64,000 bases of DNA from an uncultured Bacteroidales bacterium. GTDB lineage: Bacteria; Bacteroidota; Bacteroidia; Bacteroidales; Paludibacteraceae. The stretch is from the NCBI GenBank assembly GCA_937891975.1, contig CALAUA010000012.1, positions 124,001 through 188,000 of the forward strand, read 5' to 3'. Shown here one piece after another: positions 25,283-33,714 of the stretch; the stretch's first letter is position 1; the number at the start of each line of letters is the position of its first letter. A program made the translations under genes and the position numbers. Under the pieces are notes generated by a model. That model was not told where the DNA came from. It saw only the letters and a list, made by a program, of their open reading frames with translations, and did not search any database.

Positions 25283-25750
25283 ATGATTAAACATGACGGC
25301 ATAATAATCGCGTTGAATGAGGACGGAACCGCCCTCGTGCGTATCGTGCAAACAAGCGCATGCGCCGCATGTAAGGCCAAAGCCATGTGCGCCAGCGCAG
25401 AGAGTACGGAGAAGGAGATGAGGGTGACGCTCTTAATGGATAATGGACGCCCTGCGGGCTATGGGGTATTGGACGCGGACAAGCCGCTATTGGAGTATAA
25501 AGTCGGCGATGAGGTGGAGGTGATGGTACAGCAGAAAATGGGATGGAAAGCCGTGGTATTGGCATATTTGCTGCCGTTCTTTGTGATGTTGGCGGTGATA
25601 TTTATGGGCAATGCGTTGTGGAATGTGCGTGAGGAAATACTCGGCACAGCAGCACTCTGCGCAATGGCGTTGTACTATATCGTGTTGGGACTATTCAAAG
25701 ACAGATTGCAAAAAGAATTCTCTTTTACAGCAAAGAAGAAAAATAACTAA
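25283..25750 (+). CDS. RseC/SoxR-reducing-system family protein
   Basis: 155 residues. N-terminal part with a four-Cys pattern (SACAACKAKAMCASAES), followed by a small beta domain (KVGDEVEVMV) and two membrane helices (VLAYLLPFFVMLAVIFMGNAL and ILGTAALCAMALYYIVLGLF). In Bacteroidales this gene regularly precedes rnfB, and a role in electron transfer or Rnf assembly is likely. About 15-20 residues near 52-70 (LLMDNGRPAGYGVL...) are encoded by a repeat element and break the expected short link between the Cys region and YKVGDEV. Confidence 0.9.
   Translation: MIKHDGIIIALNEDGTALVRIVQTSACAACKAKAMCASAESTEKEMRVTLLMDNGRPAGYGVLDADKPLLEYKVGDEVEVMVQQKMGWKAVVLAYLLPFFVMLAVIFMGNALWNVREEILGTAALCAMALYYIVLGLFKDRLQKEFSFTAKKKNN
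25436..25490. repeat. Hairpin/heptad repeat inside the RseC-like gene
   Basis: TAATGGATAATGGACGCCC-T-GCGGGC, then TATGGGGTATTGGACGCGG. The opening TAATGGA units and the GGACGCCC hairpin match the elements at 3656 and 7733. It is read through in frame by the gene. Confidence 0.83.
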
Positions 25751-25768
25751 TAAAAACATAAAAAAACA

Positions 25769-26704
25769 ATGAATTTAATTCTGATTTCTTTAGCCGTTTT
25801 GGGTGTGACGGGATTAGTGGCAGCAGTGCTGCTGTATTTCGTTGCCCAAAAATTCAAGGTGGAAGAAGATCCACGCATCGATGAGGTGCAAGAGGCGTTG
25901 CCTGGCGCAAACTGCGGTGGATGCGGTTTTGCTGGCTGTCGCGCTTTTGCCGAAGGCTGCGTCAAAGCCGAGACACTCGATGGACTTCTCTGCCCTGTAG
26001 GCGGTGCACCTACGATGAAGACAGTGGGTGAGATTCTTGGAATGGCGGTCGGAAACATCGACCCCAAAGTAGCAGTAGTACGCTGCAACGGTACGTGCGA
26101 AGCACGCCCAAAAACAAGCACCTACGATGGTGCTAAGAGCTGCCAAATCCTGCATAACTGCTATGTGGGCGAGTCGGCTTGTCCGTTCGGATGCTTGGGC
26201 TGCGGCGACTGTGTGGCTGCCTGCGAGTTTGATGCCATCCACATGAACCCCGAGACAGGGTTGCCAGAAGTGGACGACGAGAAATGTACCAGTTGCGGTA
26301 AGTGTGTGAAAGCGTGTCCACGCAATATCATCGAGCTCCGCAAGAAAGGTCCAAAGAGCCGCCGAATGGTAGTGATGTGCGTGAACAAAGACAAAGGTGC
26401 TGTAGCACGCAAGGCATGTACAAACGCATGTATCGGTTGTAGCAAGTGTCAGAAAGTTTGCGAGTTCGATGCTATCACCATTGAGAACAACTTGGCGTAC
26501 ATCGACTACAACAAGTGCCGCCTCTGCCGCAAGTGCGAGGATGCGTGCCCAACAGGGGCAATCCACGCAGTGAATTTCCCACCACGCAAGCCAAAGGCAG
26601 AAGCACCAGCAGCACCAAAGGCTGCGCCTGTAGCTGCTGAGGTTAAAGGTGATAGGTTAGAGGTTAAAGGCGTAGAAACTAAACAAGAGGAGGCAAAGGC
26701 ATGA
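25769..26704 (+). CDS. rnfB: Rnf complex subunit B (ferredoxin-type)
   Basis: 311 residues. N-terminal membrane helix, a 4Fe-4S motif CGGCGFAGCRAFAEGC with a later Cys, then ferredoxin motifs CLGCGDCVAAC, CTSCGKCVKAC, CIGCSKCQKVC and CRLCRKCEDAC, so several clusters. RnfB takes electrons from reduced ferredoxin and passes them into the membrane complex. The Lys/Ala/Pro tail after residue 270 ends in VKGDRLEVKGVETK, encoded by a heptad array. Its stop overlaps the rnfC start (ATGA). Confidence 0.97.
   Translation: MNLILISLAVLGVTGLVAAVLLYFVAQKFKVEEDPRIDEVQEALPGANCGGCGFAGCRAFAEGCVKAETLDGLLCPVGGAPTMKTVGEILGMAVGNIDPKVAVVRCNGTCEARPKTSTYDGAKSCQILHNCYVGESACPFGCLGCGDCVAACEFDAIHMNPETGLPEVDDEKCTSCGKCVKACPRNIIELRKKGPKSRRMVVMCVNKDKGAVARKACTNACIGCSKCQKVCEFDAITIENNLAYIDYNKCRLCRKCEDACPTGAIHAVNFPPRKPKAEAPAAPKAAPVAAEVKGDRLEVKGVETKQEEAKA
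26641..26675 (+). repeat. Heptad array in the rnfB tail
   Basis: Four 7-base units of the form GGTNANA (26641-26668: GGTTAAA, GGTGATA and related) and a weaker fifth. It codes the repeated VKG residues of the RnfB C terminus. Confidence 0.8.
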
Positions 26705-28044
26705 AAGCAACGTTTAGAATAGGTGGAGTTCATCCACATGATAATAAGCAATACTCTGTTCATCAACCTATCACCGAGTGCCCATTGCCAGCGAAAGCAA
26801 TCATTCCGTTGGTACAACACATTGGTGCGCCTGCGCAAGCAGTAGTGGAGAAAGGACAGAAAGTGAAAGTAGGCGAACTGATCGCCAAAGCAGGTGGTTT
26901 CGTGAGTGCGAATATCCACGCTCCTTTCAGTGGTACCATCACCAAGATCGACTCAACCATCGATGCATGGGGCATGAAAATGCCTGCCATCTTCATGGAT
27001 GTGGAGGACGACGAGTGGCTTGAGACCATCGACCGCAGCAAGGATATCGTTCGCAAATTAGACTACGAACCAAAGTATATTATAGATAAGGTACAAGAGG
27101 CAGGTATCGTAGGTTTGGGTGGCGCATGTTTCCCAACCCACGTGAAGCTCCTTCCTCCTCCAGGCAAGAAAGCAGAAGTGCTGATCGTGAACGGCGTGGA
27201 GTGCGAGCCATACTTGACTTGCGACCACCAACTCATGCTCGAGCACGGCGAGGAGATTATCATCGGTATACAACTGCTGATGCGTGCACTCAACATTGAG
27301 AAAGCTATCATCGGTATTGAGGCAAACAAACCTGATGCTATCAAGCACATGACTGCTCTCGCAAGCAAAGTGCTGGGCATTGAGGTGAAAGCATTGAAAT
27401 TGAAATACCCACAAGGTGGTGAGAAACAATTGATCGACGCATGTATCCGTCGCCAAGTGCCAAGCGGTGCGCTGCCAATTGAGGTAGGTGCTGTGGTGGA
27501 CAACGTGGCTACTATCTATGCTGTATATGAGGCAGTGCAAAAGAATAAACCACTCATCTCGCGCGTGATGACCGTCACAGGTAAGAGCTTGGCTAAACCA
27601 GGTAACTACGATGTGCGTTTCGGTACACCATTGACCGAGGTCGTGGCTCTTGCAGGCGGTGTACCAGAGGATACTGGTAAAGTGATTGGCGGTGGTCCTA
27701 TGATGGGTCGCGCAATGAGCAATATCGATATGCCAAGCAACAAGCGCGTGAGCGGCCTGTTGTTCTTGCCAGAGGCAGAGAGTCTACGCCAAGAGATTAC
27801 GAACTGCGTGCGCTGCGGCAAATGTATTGGGGCTTGCCCAATGGGCTTGGAGCCATGGCTGCTCAGTAAACAAGCATGGCACAGCATGTGGGACGAGATG
27901 GAAGACCACAATATCATGGACTGCATCGAGTGCGGTTGCTGCCAATTCACTTGCCCAAGCCATTTGCCACTGCTCGACTATGTGCGCATGGGTAAAGCAA
28001 AAGTGGGAGGACTTATTCGTGCTCGTCAAGCGGCGAATAAGTAG
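26701..28044 (+). CDS. rnfC: Rnf complex subunit C
   Basis: 447 residues. NADH and FMN binding core with GLGGACFPTHVKL and VNGVECEPYLTCDHQLM, then two 4Fe-4S motifs CVRCGKCIGACP and CIECGCCQFTCP near the end. RnfC is the NADH-side subunit at the cytoplasmic face. Overlaps rnfB by four bases; a heptad array begins on the last base of its stop codon. Confidence 0.98.
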   Translation: MKATFRIGGVHPHDNKQYSVHQPITECPLPAKAIIPLVQHIGAPAQAVVEKGQKVKVGELIAKAGGFVSANIHAPFSGTITKIDSTIDAWGMKMPAIFMDVEDDEWLETIDRSKDIVRKLDYEPKYIIDKVQEAGIVGLGGACFPTHVKLLPPPGKKAEVLIVNGVECEPYLTCDHQLMLEHGEEIIIGIQLLMRALNIEKAIIGIEANKPDAIKHMTALASKVLGIEVKALKLKYPQGGEKQLIDACIRRQVPSGALPIEVGAVVDNVATIYAVYEAVQKNKPLISRVMTVTGKSLAKPGNYDVRFGTPLTEVVALAGGVPEDTGKVIGGGPMMGRAMSNIDMPSNKRVSGLLFLPEAESLRQEITNCVRCGKCIGACPMGLEPWLLSKQAWHSMWDEMEDHNIMDCIECGCCQFTCPSHLPLLDYVRMGKAKVGGLIRARQAANK

Positions 28045-28078
28045 TTTAGAGTTTATAGTTTAAAGTTTAAAGGCTAGA
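28044..28078 (+). repeat. Heptad array between rnfC and rnfD
   Basis: Five 7-base units: GTTTAGA, GTTTATA, two of GTTTAAA and GGCTAGA. It fills the entire gap and ends five bases before the rnfD ATG. No hairpin in this copy. Confidence 0.9.
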
Positions 28079-28082
28079 ATAA

Positions 28083-29081
28083 ATGAAACAACTTATAGTA
28101 TCTCCCGCACCACACTTCCATAGCGGTGATAGCGTGCGGAAAAATATGCTGTTGGTGATTATCGCCCTCCTGCCAGCTTACGCAGTCAGCGTTTGGCAAT
28201 TCGGTTGGGGCGCACTCATCACTACCGCCATCAGCGTGGCAGCATGCGTGCTGTTTGAGTGGCTGATTGCGAAATATATCTTGAAACAAAAGTCTACTAT
28301 CGGCGACCTCTCTGCTGTACTGACAGGTCTGTTGTTGGCATTCAACTTGCCAAGCAACTTGCCTTGGTGGATTGTGATTATCGGTGCCTTGGTGGCTATC
28401 GGCGTAGCGAAAATGAGTTTCGGCGGATTGGGACAAAACATCTTCAACCCTGCTCTTGTGGGTCGTGTGTTCCTGCTGATCTCTTTCCCTGCTCAGATGA
28501 CTACATGGCCCGTGCCACAAGGTTTTGCTACCTCGTATGTGGATGCTGCTACAGGTGCTACTCCTTTGGCTGCCATGAAAGTGGCGCTGACAGGTAGCGA
28601 CAGCATGATGAGCGCAGTGCCTGAGATGTGGGATATCCTCATCGGTAAGATGGGCGGTAGTCTTGGCGAGGTGAGCGCATTGCTCCTGCTCGCAGGTGGT
28701 ATCTTCCTCATTGCTACCCGCGTCATCACATGGCATATCCCAGTGAGCATCATGGCTACTGTGGCGTTGTTTGCTGCGGTGACTGGTTGGGCTGGAATGT
28801 TGCCAGAGAGCGTATGCACAGGCGAATATGTGATGCTGAGTCTTTGCACTGGTGGTATGATGCTGGGTGCATGGTTCATGGCTACCGACTATGTGACTTC
28901 ACCTATGAGCAATTGGGGAAAGATCATCTTCGGTGTGGGTATCGGTGTGATTGTGATGGTGATTCGTACTTGGGGTGCTTACCCAGAGGGTATGTCATTC
29001 GCTATCCTAATCATGAATGCATGTGCACCATTGTTGAACCTGATTCGTCCAAAGCGTTTTGGCGAGAAAAAGAAAGCATAA
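28083..29081 (+). CDS. rnfD: Rnf complex subunit D
   Basis: 332 residues, about nine membrane segments, with PHFHSGDSVRKNMLLV at the N terminus and the flavin attachment region VDAATGATPLAAMK (Thr in GAT). RnfD carries a covalent FMN and forms part of the ion channel. Between rnfC and rnfG; the stop overlaps the ribosome site AGGAGG of rnfG. Confidence 0.97.
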   Translation: MKQLIVSPAPHFHSGDSVRKNMLLVIIALLPAYAVSVWQFGWGALITTAISVAACVLFEWLIAKYILKQKSTIGDLSAVLTGLLLAFNLPSNLPWWIVIIGALVAIGVAKMSFGGLGQNIFNPALVGRVFLLISFPAQMTTWPVPQGFATSYVDAATGATPLAAMKVALTGSDSMMSAVPEMWDILIGKMGGSLGEVSALLLLAGGIFLIATRVITWHIPVSIMATVALFAAVTGWAGMLPESVCTGEYVMLSLCTGGMMLGAWFMATDYVTSPMSNWGKIIFGVGIGVIVMVIRTWGAYPEGMSFAILIMNACAPLLNLIRPKRFGEKKKA

Positions 29082-29094
29082 GGAGGACAGGACT

Positions 29095-29823
29095 ATGGCA
29101 AAATTACAAAGTTCATTTAAGAATATGTTGCTATCGCTGACGCTCATCGCGTTGGTGGCTGCGGCTGCATTGGCTGGCGTATATATGCTGACCAAAGACC
29201 CTATTGCTGCGGCAATGACTGAGAAGCAACAAAGCGCTATCATGCAAGTGCTCCCAGAGGTAGAAGGCGATATCCGTATCGCTGAGGCAGAACAGAGCAA
29301 TGGCGTGACCCTCTACAAAGCGTATGTAGGCGAAGAGTGGATCGGTACAGCCGTAGAGGCAAGCACCGAAGGCAACATGAACATGCCTTTTGGTGGCACC
29401 TTCCGCTTGATGGTTGGTTTCAACAATGTAGGCGATGTGGTCCGCTATGTGGTATTAGAGCAAGCCGAGACCCCAGGTCTGGGTGCGCTGATGAGCACAT
29501 GGTTCTGCAACCCTGATAAACCAAAATCCAACATCTTAGGTAAAAACCCTGCTACTACCAATTTCAGCGTAAGCAAAGACGGTGGCGATGTAGATGCTAT
29601 CACTGCATCAACCATCACCTCGCGTGCGTTCCTTGAGGTAGTGGTAAAAGCATACAATGGTATTGCACAACAACCTATGCCAATCGAGGCTGTGAGCGGT
29701 GCAACACAAGTGGAAGCACCTGCCGTACCTGTTGCAGAAGGCGCTTGCCCTTATGGTAACGACCCTGCTACATGCTCAGGTTGCAGCGAGAAACATTGTC
29801 AAAAGAAAGGAGGCCAACAATGA
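29095..29823 (+). CDS. rnfG: Rnf complex subunit G (FMN-binding)
   Basis: 242 residues from the ATG at 29095, which is preceded by a strong AGGAGG. One membrane helix at the N terminus, then the periplasmic FMN domain. The attachment stretch is DAITASTITSRAF (about residues 165-177); the common form is SGAT, here TAST with the acceptor Thr kept. The tail CPYGNDPATCSGCSEKHC has four Cys that I do not expect in RnfG. The stop overlaps the rnfE start by ATGA. Confidence 0.93.
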   Translation: MAKLQSSFKNMLLSLTLIALVAAAALAGVYMLTKDPIAAAMTEKQQSAIMQVLPEVEGDIRIAEAEQSNGVTLYKAYVGEEWIGTAVEASTEGNMNMPFGGTFRLMVGFNNVGDVVRYVVLEQAETPGLGALMSTWFCNPDKPKSNILGKNPATTNFSVSKDGGDVDAITASTITSRAFLEVVVKAYNGIAQQPMPIEAVSGATQVEAPAVPVAEGACPYGNDPATCSGCSEKHCQKKGGQQ

Positions 29824-30410
29824 AAAATAAAGCATTAAACACCGTTCTTAACGGTATCTTGCGCGAGAACCCAGTATTCGCTCTCGTGCTCGGTATGTGT
29901 CCTACCTTGGCGACTACCACTTCTGCTATCAATGGTATGTCCATGGGACTCGCTACTACCTTCGTGCTTGTCTGCTCGAATGTGGTGATTTCACTCTTGA
30001 AGAATTTGATCCCTGATAAAGTGCGTATCCCTGCGTTTATCGTGGTGATTGCTACTTTCGTGACCATGGTACAACTTTTGATGCAAGCTTATCTGCCTGC
30101 TATCTATGAGGTACTTGGTTTGTTTATCCCACTGATTGTGGTAAACTGTATTGTACTCGGTCGTGCAGAGGCGTTTGCTGCTAAGAACACCGTGGGCTTG
30201 TCTGCTTTGGACGGTCTGGGTATGGGTCTTGGTTTTACGCTGGCATTGACTTTGATTGGTGCAGTGCGTGAGTTGCTCGGTACAGGTTGTGTCTTCGGAT
30301 TGAACCTCTACAGCGAGACCTATGGTATGTTGATTTTCGTATTGGCACCAGGTGCGTTCATCGTATTGGGCTACTTGATGGCATTGGTACAAAAACTTTT
30401 GAAGAAATAA
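29820..30410 (+). CDS. rnfE: Rnf complex subunit E
   Basis: 196 residues, six membrane segments. NPVFALVLGMCPTLATTTSA and the conserved LIVVNCIVLGRAEAFA mark the RnfE/NqrD family. With RnfA it forms the half-channels holding a membrane 2Fe-2S centre (Cys in GMCP and NCIV). ATG overlaps the rnfG stop. Confidence 0.96.
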   Translation: MKNKALNTVLNGILRENPVFALVLGMCPTLATTTSAINGMSMGLATTFVLVCSNVVISLLKNLIPDKVRIPAFIVVIATFVTMVQLLMQAYLPAIYEVLGLFIPLIVVNCIVLGRAEAFAAKNTVGLSALDGLGMGLGFTLALTLIGAVRELLGTGCVFGLNLYSETYGMLIFVLAPGAFIVLGYLMALVQKLLKK

Positions 30411-30414
30411 GATT

Positions 30415-31008
30415 ATGGTATATTTTCTGATATTTATCTCTGCGATATTCGTGAATAATATCGTATTGAGCCAGTTCTTGGGTATCTGTCCTTTCTTGGG
30501 CGTAAGTAAGAAAATCAATACTGCGCTGGGTATGGGTGCTGCCGTGTTGTTTGTCATGACATTGGCAACATTGGTGACCTACCTCTTGCAACAACTCTTG
30601 AATGCATGGGGTTTGGGCTTCTTGCAAACTATCTTGTTTATCTTGGTGATTGCTGCCCTCGTGCAGATGATTGAGATTATCCTCAAGAAGATCTCTCCAT
30701 CTTTGTACCAAGCATTGGGTGTGTTCTTGCCATTGATCACCACAAACTGCTGTTTGCTCGGTGTGGCTATCATGGTAGCCAGCGGCACATATAAGTTGCC
30801 TATGGGCGCAGAGCCAGGCTTGTTGACCGGTATGTTGTTTGCTATCGCAACGGCTATTGGTTTTGCGTTGGCATTGGTATTGTTCGCAGGTATGCGCGAA
30901 CAATTAGCGTTAGCTAAAGTGCCAAAAGCGATGCAAGGTACACCTATCGCCCTTTTGACTGCTGGCCTCTTGGCTATGGCATTCATGGGCTTCAGCGGCG
31001 TGGTATAA
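30415..31008 (+). CDS. rnfA: Rnf complex subunit A
   Basis: 197 residues, six membrane segments. NNIVLSQFLGICPFLGVSKK and LITTNCCLLGVAIM are the RnfA/NqrE signatures, with Cys in GICP and NCC as cluster ligands. Last gene of the operon, four bases after rnfE. Confidence 0.96.
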   Translation: MVYFLIFISAIFVNNIVLSQFLGICPFLGVSKKINTALGMGAAVLFVMTLATLVTYLLQQLLNAWGLGFLQTILFILVIAALVQMIEIILKKISPSLYQALGVFLPLITTNCCLLGVAIMVASGTYKLPMGAEPGLLTGMLFAIATAIGFALALVLFAGMREQLALAKVPKAMQGTPIALLTAGLLAMAFMGFSGVV

Positions 31009-31035
31009 CAAAGGCGCTGTGCGCTGTTCAGAATG

Positions 31036-31125
31036 GTGTCGGATAGTTTAGGGTAGTGTAGCATTGTTTGCAAAAGATACAACGCTACACGACTCTACAC
31101 CAAACCACACAACTCTATACAAATA
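31036..31125. repeat. Heptad-like region with inverted arms before yfhO
   Basis: AGTGTAGC (31053-31060) pairs with GCTACACG near 31084, enclosing a 22-25-base loop. Flanking sequence shows loose 7-base units (AGTTTAGGGTAGTG on the left; the reverse strand form of GTGTAGA on the right). Probably a pair of heptad arrays in opposite orientation. Confidence 0.6.
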
Positions 31126-31136
31126 TATTAAATACA

Positions 31137-33713
31137 ATGAAGCAATTTGATTGGAAGAAACTGCTGCCCTATGCTGTGGCAATTGTGGCATTTGTGGCGA
31201 TAGCAATGATTTATTGTGCACCTCTGCTTGAGGGCAAAGTGCTGGTGCAAGGTGATGTAAACAACTGGAAAGGTGCGGCGCAAGAGGCACGCGCTTTCTA
31301 TGATGAGCACGGATATAGTCCATGGTGGACTAACTCAATGTTTAGTGGTATGCCGACCTATCAAATCACAGGCAATTTGCCTACGAGTGAATTGAGAGCT
31401 ACGATGGAACAGATTTCGCATGCAGGTTTTGCAGGAGATTGGACCATTGTGGGTATCATTTTTGCTTACTTCTTTGGCTTCTTCCTTATGCTTCGTTGCT
31501 TCAAAGTCAATCCATGGTTAAGCATCATAGGTGGATTGGCAATAGGTTTCTCGACTTATTTCTTGCTCATTATTCCTGCTGGGCACATGACCAAAGCGGC
31601 GGCTTTGGGCTTCTTGGCGCCAGTGATAGGGGGATTCTATGCTATTTTTCGTAAACAATATTGGTTAGGAGCGCCACTTGTGGCGATCTATGGGACACTA
31701 AGTCTTAATCTCCACCCACAGATGACCTATTATATCTTCATGCTCATAGGTGTGATGGCATGTGCTGAACTCTATATCCATATCCGCGAGAAACGTTGGA
31801 AAGATTTGGGCATATCAGTTGGCGTTCTTGCTATCAGTTTGCTGCTTGTCTTTGGCACAAAATGGAGTTGGTTTGAGATGAATCAGTCTTATCTCAAAGA
31901 GACTATGCGTGGCGGACATAGCGAGCTTACTCGCTCAGGCGATGATAAATCTAAACCTGCAGGATTGGACTTGGATTATGCTACCGCATGGAGCTATGGT
32001 ATGGATGAGACAATGACTTTCCTCATCCCGAACTGGGAAGGTGGTGCGAGTGGTTATAATGTGGGCGAGAAATCGCAACTTTGCGAGACAATGAAGGATA
32101 ATGGCGTGCCTAAACGCTCTGCCGAGCAGTTCTGCCAACAGGTGCCTACCTATCGTGGAGAGAAGGCCTTTACCAGTGGTCCTGTGTATATGGGAGCGAT
32201 TATCTGCTTCTTGTTTGTACTGGGCTTGCTGATTGTGCCAGGACCATACAAATGGGCACTATTGGTAGCTACACTCTTCTCTGTGGCTTTGGCGTGGGGA
32301 AGAAACATGATGTGGCTCACGGAATTGTTCTTCAACTACTTCCCAATGTACAATAAGTTCCGCGCAGTGGAGAGTATCCTCGTTGTGGCGGAAATTACAA
32401 TGCCGTTGCTCGGAATCCTCGCATTGCAACAGATAGTAGATAAGAAAGTGGCATGGGAGAAACTGCGAATGAATATGTTCATCGCAGGCGGTGTGACTGC
32501 TGGCTTGTGCCTCTTCTTTGCATTGTTTGCAGGTGTGGTGGATGTTACCAGCAGTTATGACGCACAATGGGTGAACCAAGTGCCTGCTTGGCTGCGCGAT
32601 GCTATCATGGATGAACGTACCGCGATGATCAAAGCCGATGCTTGGCGTTCGTTTATCTTTATCGCTTTGGGCTTTGCAGTGGTATATTGGTATGCTTGGA
32701 AATCTAATTCTGATTCTCTAAACACTAAACCCTCAACACTAAACTACATACTATATGCTGCGCTAGCAGTATTAGTACTCGCAGACATGCTTCCTGTGAA
32801 CAAGCGTTTCTTCGGCAATGACCATTTTGTAAAAGCCAAAGATGCGGATGCGTATTTTGCTATGCAGCCATACGAACAGCAGATTTTGCAAGATGAATCA
32901 TACTATCGTGTATTGAACTTGGCTACTAATACGTTCAATGATGCGCGCACCAGCTACCGACTGAAATCTATTGGTGGTTATTCAGCAGCCAAACTGCGCC
33001 GTTATCAGGACTTGATCGATGAGCATATCTCCAAAGAGATGAATCCATTGATGCAAACAGTGATGCGCACACAAGGATTTATGTTGCCTGATGAGAACGA
33101 AGGCAAAGATTTCCCTGTACTGAATATGCTCAATATGAAGTATGCGGTGGTGCCATTGCAAGGTGGCAAACAAGCCCCCGTACAGAATCCATATGCGATG
33201 GGCAACTGTTGGTTTGTGGATGAGGTGATTTGGGTAGATACACCAGACGAGGAGTGTGCTTTGCTGAGCGAGATTGATTTGCACAAGCAAGCAGTAGCCG
33301 ATAAGAAATTCGCCGAGGCATTGGATATTACCAAACCCGAGGTAACACCATTGATGGCATTTGATGAGAGCAGCATCGAATTGATTTCGTATGCACCGAA
33401 CTGCCTCCAATATGAGTCAATGAACGAGCGCAACCAAGTGGCAGTGTTCTCAGAGATCTATTACCCATACGATTGGCACTTGTATATCGTGAATAACAAT
33501 GGTGAGAAGTTGGAGTTGCCACTTGCTCGCGTGAACTACACCCTCCGCGCTGCGGTTATTCCTGCAGGTCATCACCAACTCGTAATGGAGTTCCAACCAC
33601 ATGCGTTGCAATTAGATAAGTGGTCAATGGCTATTATGCTTTTGGTATTATTGCTGAGCTTCTGTGGGTTGACATATCCATTATGGAAACAATACATAAA
33701 GAAAAATAGTTGA
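31137..33713 (+). CDS. YfhO family membrane protein
   Basis: 858 residues with about twelve membrane segments in the first 560 residues and a soluble C-terminal domain. Typical stretches are GKVLVQGDVNNWKGAAQEA, PWWTNSMFSGMPTYQI and a large loop around residues 255-340. YfhO proteins resemble GT-C glycosyltransferases that modify surface polymers. At about residues 523-537 the sequence NSDSLNTKPSTLNYI between two membrane segments is made by a heptad array. The sialyltransferase-like gene starts two bases after its stop. Confidence 0.9.
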   Translation: MKQFDWKKLLPYAVAIVAFVAIAMIYCAPLLEGKVLVQGDVNNWKGAAQEARAFYDEHGYSPWWTNSMFSGMPTYQITGNLPTSELRATMEQISHAGFAGDWTIVGIIFAYFFGFFLMLRCFKVNPWLSIIGGLAIGFSTYFLLIIPAGHMTKAAALGFLAPVIGGFYAIFRKQYWLGAPLVAIYGTLSLNLHPQMTYYIFMLIGVMACAELYIHIREKRWKDLGISVGVLAISLLLVFGTKWSWFEMNQSYLKETMRGGHSELTRSGDDKSKPAGLDLDYATAWSYGMDETMTFLIPNWEGGASGYNVGEKSQLCETMKDNGVPKRSAEQFCQQVPTYRGEKAFTSGPVYMGAIICFLFVLGLLIVPGPYKWALLVATLFSVALAWGRNMMWLTELFFNYFPMYNKFRAVESILVVAEITMPLLGILALQQIVDKKVAWEKLRMNMFIAGGVTAGLCLFFALFAGVVDVTSSYDAQWVNQVPAWLRDAIMDERTAMIKADAWRSFIFIALGFAVVYWYAWKSNSDSLNTKPSTLNYILYAALAVLVLADMLPVNKRFFGNDHFVKAKDADAYFAMQPYEQQILQDESYYRVLNLATNTFNDARTSYRLKSIGGYSAAKLRRYQDLIDEHISKEMNPLMQTVMRTQGFMLPDENEGKDFPVLNMLNMKYAVVPLQGGKQAPVQNPYAMGNCWFVDEVIWVDTPDEECALLSEIDLHKQAVADKKFAEALDITKPEVTPLMAFDESSIELISYAPNCLQYESMNERNQVAVFSEIYYPYDWHLYIVNNNGEKLELPLARVNYTLRAAVIPAGHHQLVMEFQPHALQLDKWSMAIMLLVLLLSFCGLTYPLWKQYIKKNS
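32717..32744 (-). repeat. Heptad array inside yfhO, reverse orientation
   Basis: Four units, exactly 28 bases: on the minus strand GTTTAGT, GTTGAGG, GTTTAGT and GTTTAGA. The same units lie between genes at 47435 and 53284. It is read in frame as part of a loop between membrane helices. Confidence 0.9.
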
Positions 33714-33714
33714 G

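Noticed and set aside
25814..26566. 250-residue minus-strand open frame
   Set aside because: Mirror of rnfB; the Cys and His rich look comes from reversed ferredoxin codons.
28044..28078. Heptad arrays as CRISPR or telomere-like repeats
   Set aside because: Units are directly adjacent without spacers, degenerate, and there are no cas genes; likeness to TTTAGGG is only in short words.
28074..30903. Long minus-strand frames opposite rnfD, rnfE and rnfA
   Set aside because: Shadow frames of hydrophobic membrane genes; no promoter and no motif.
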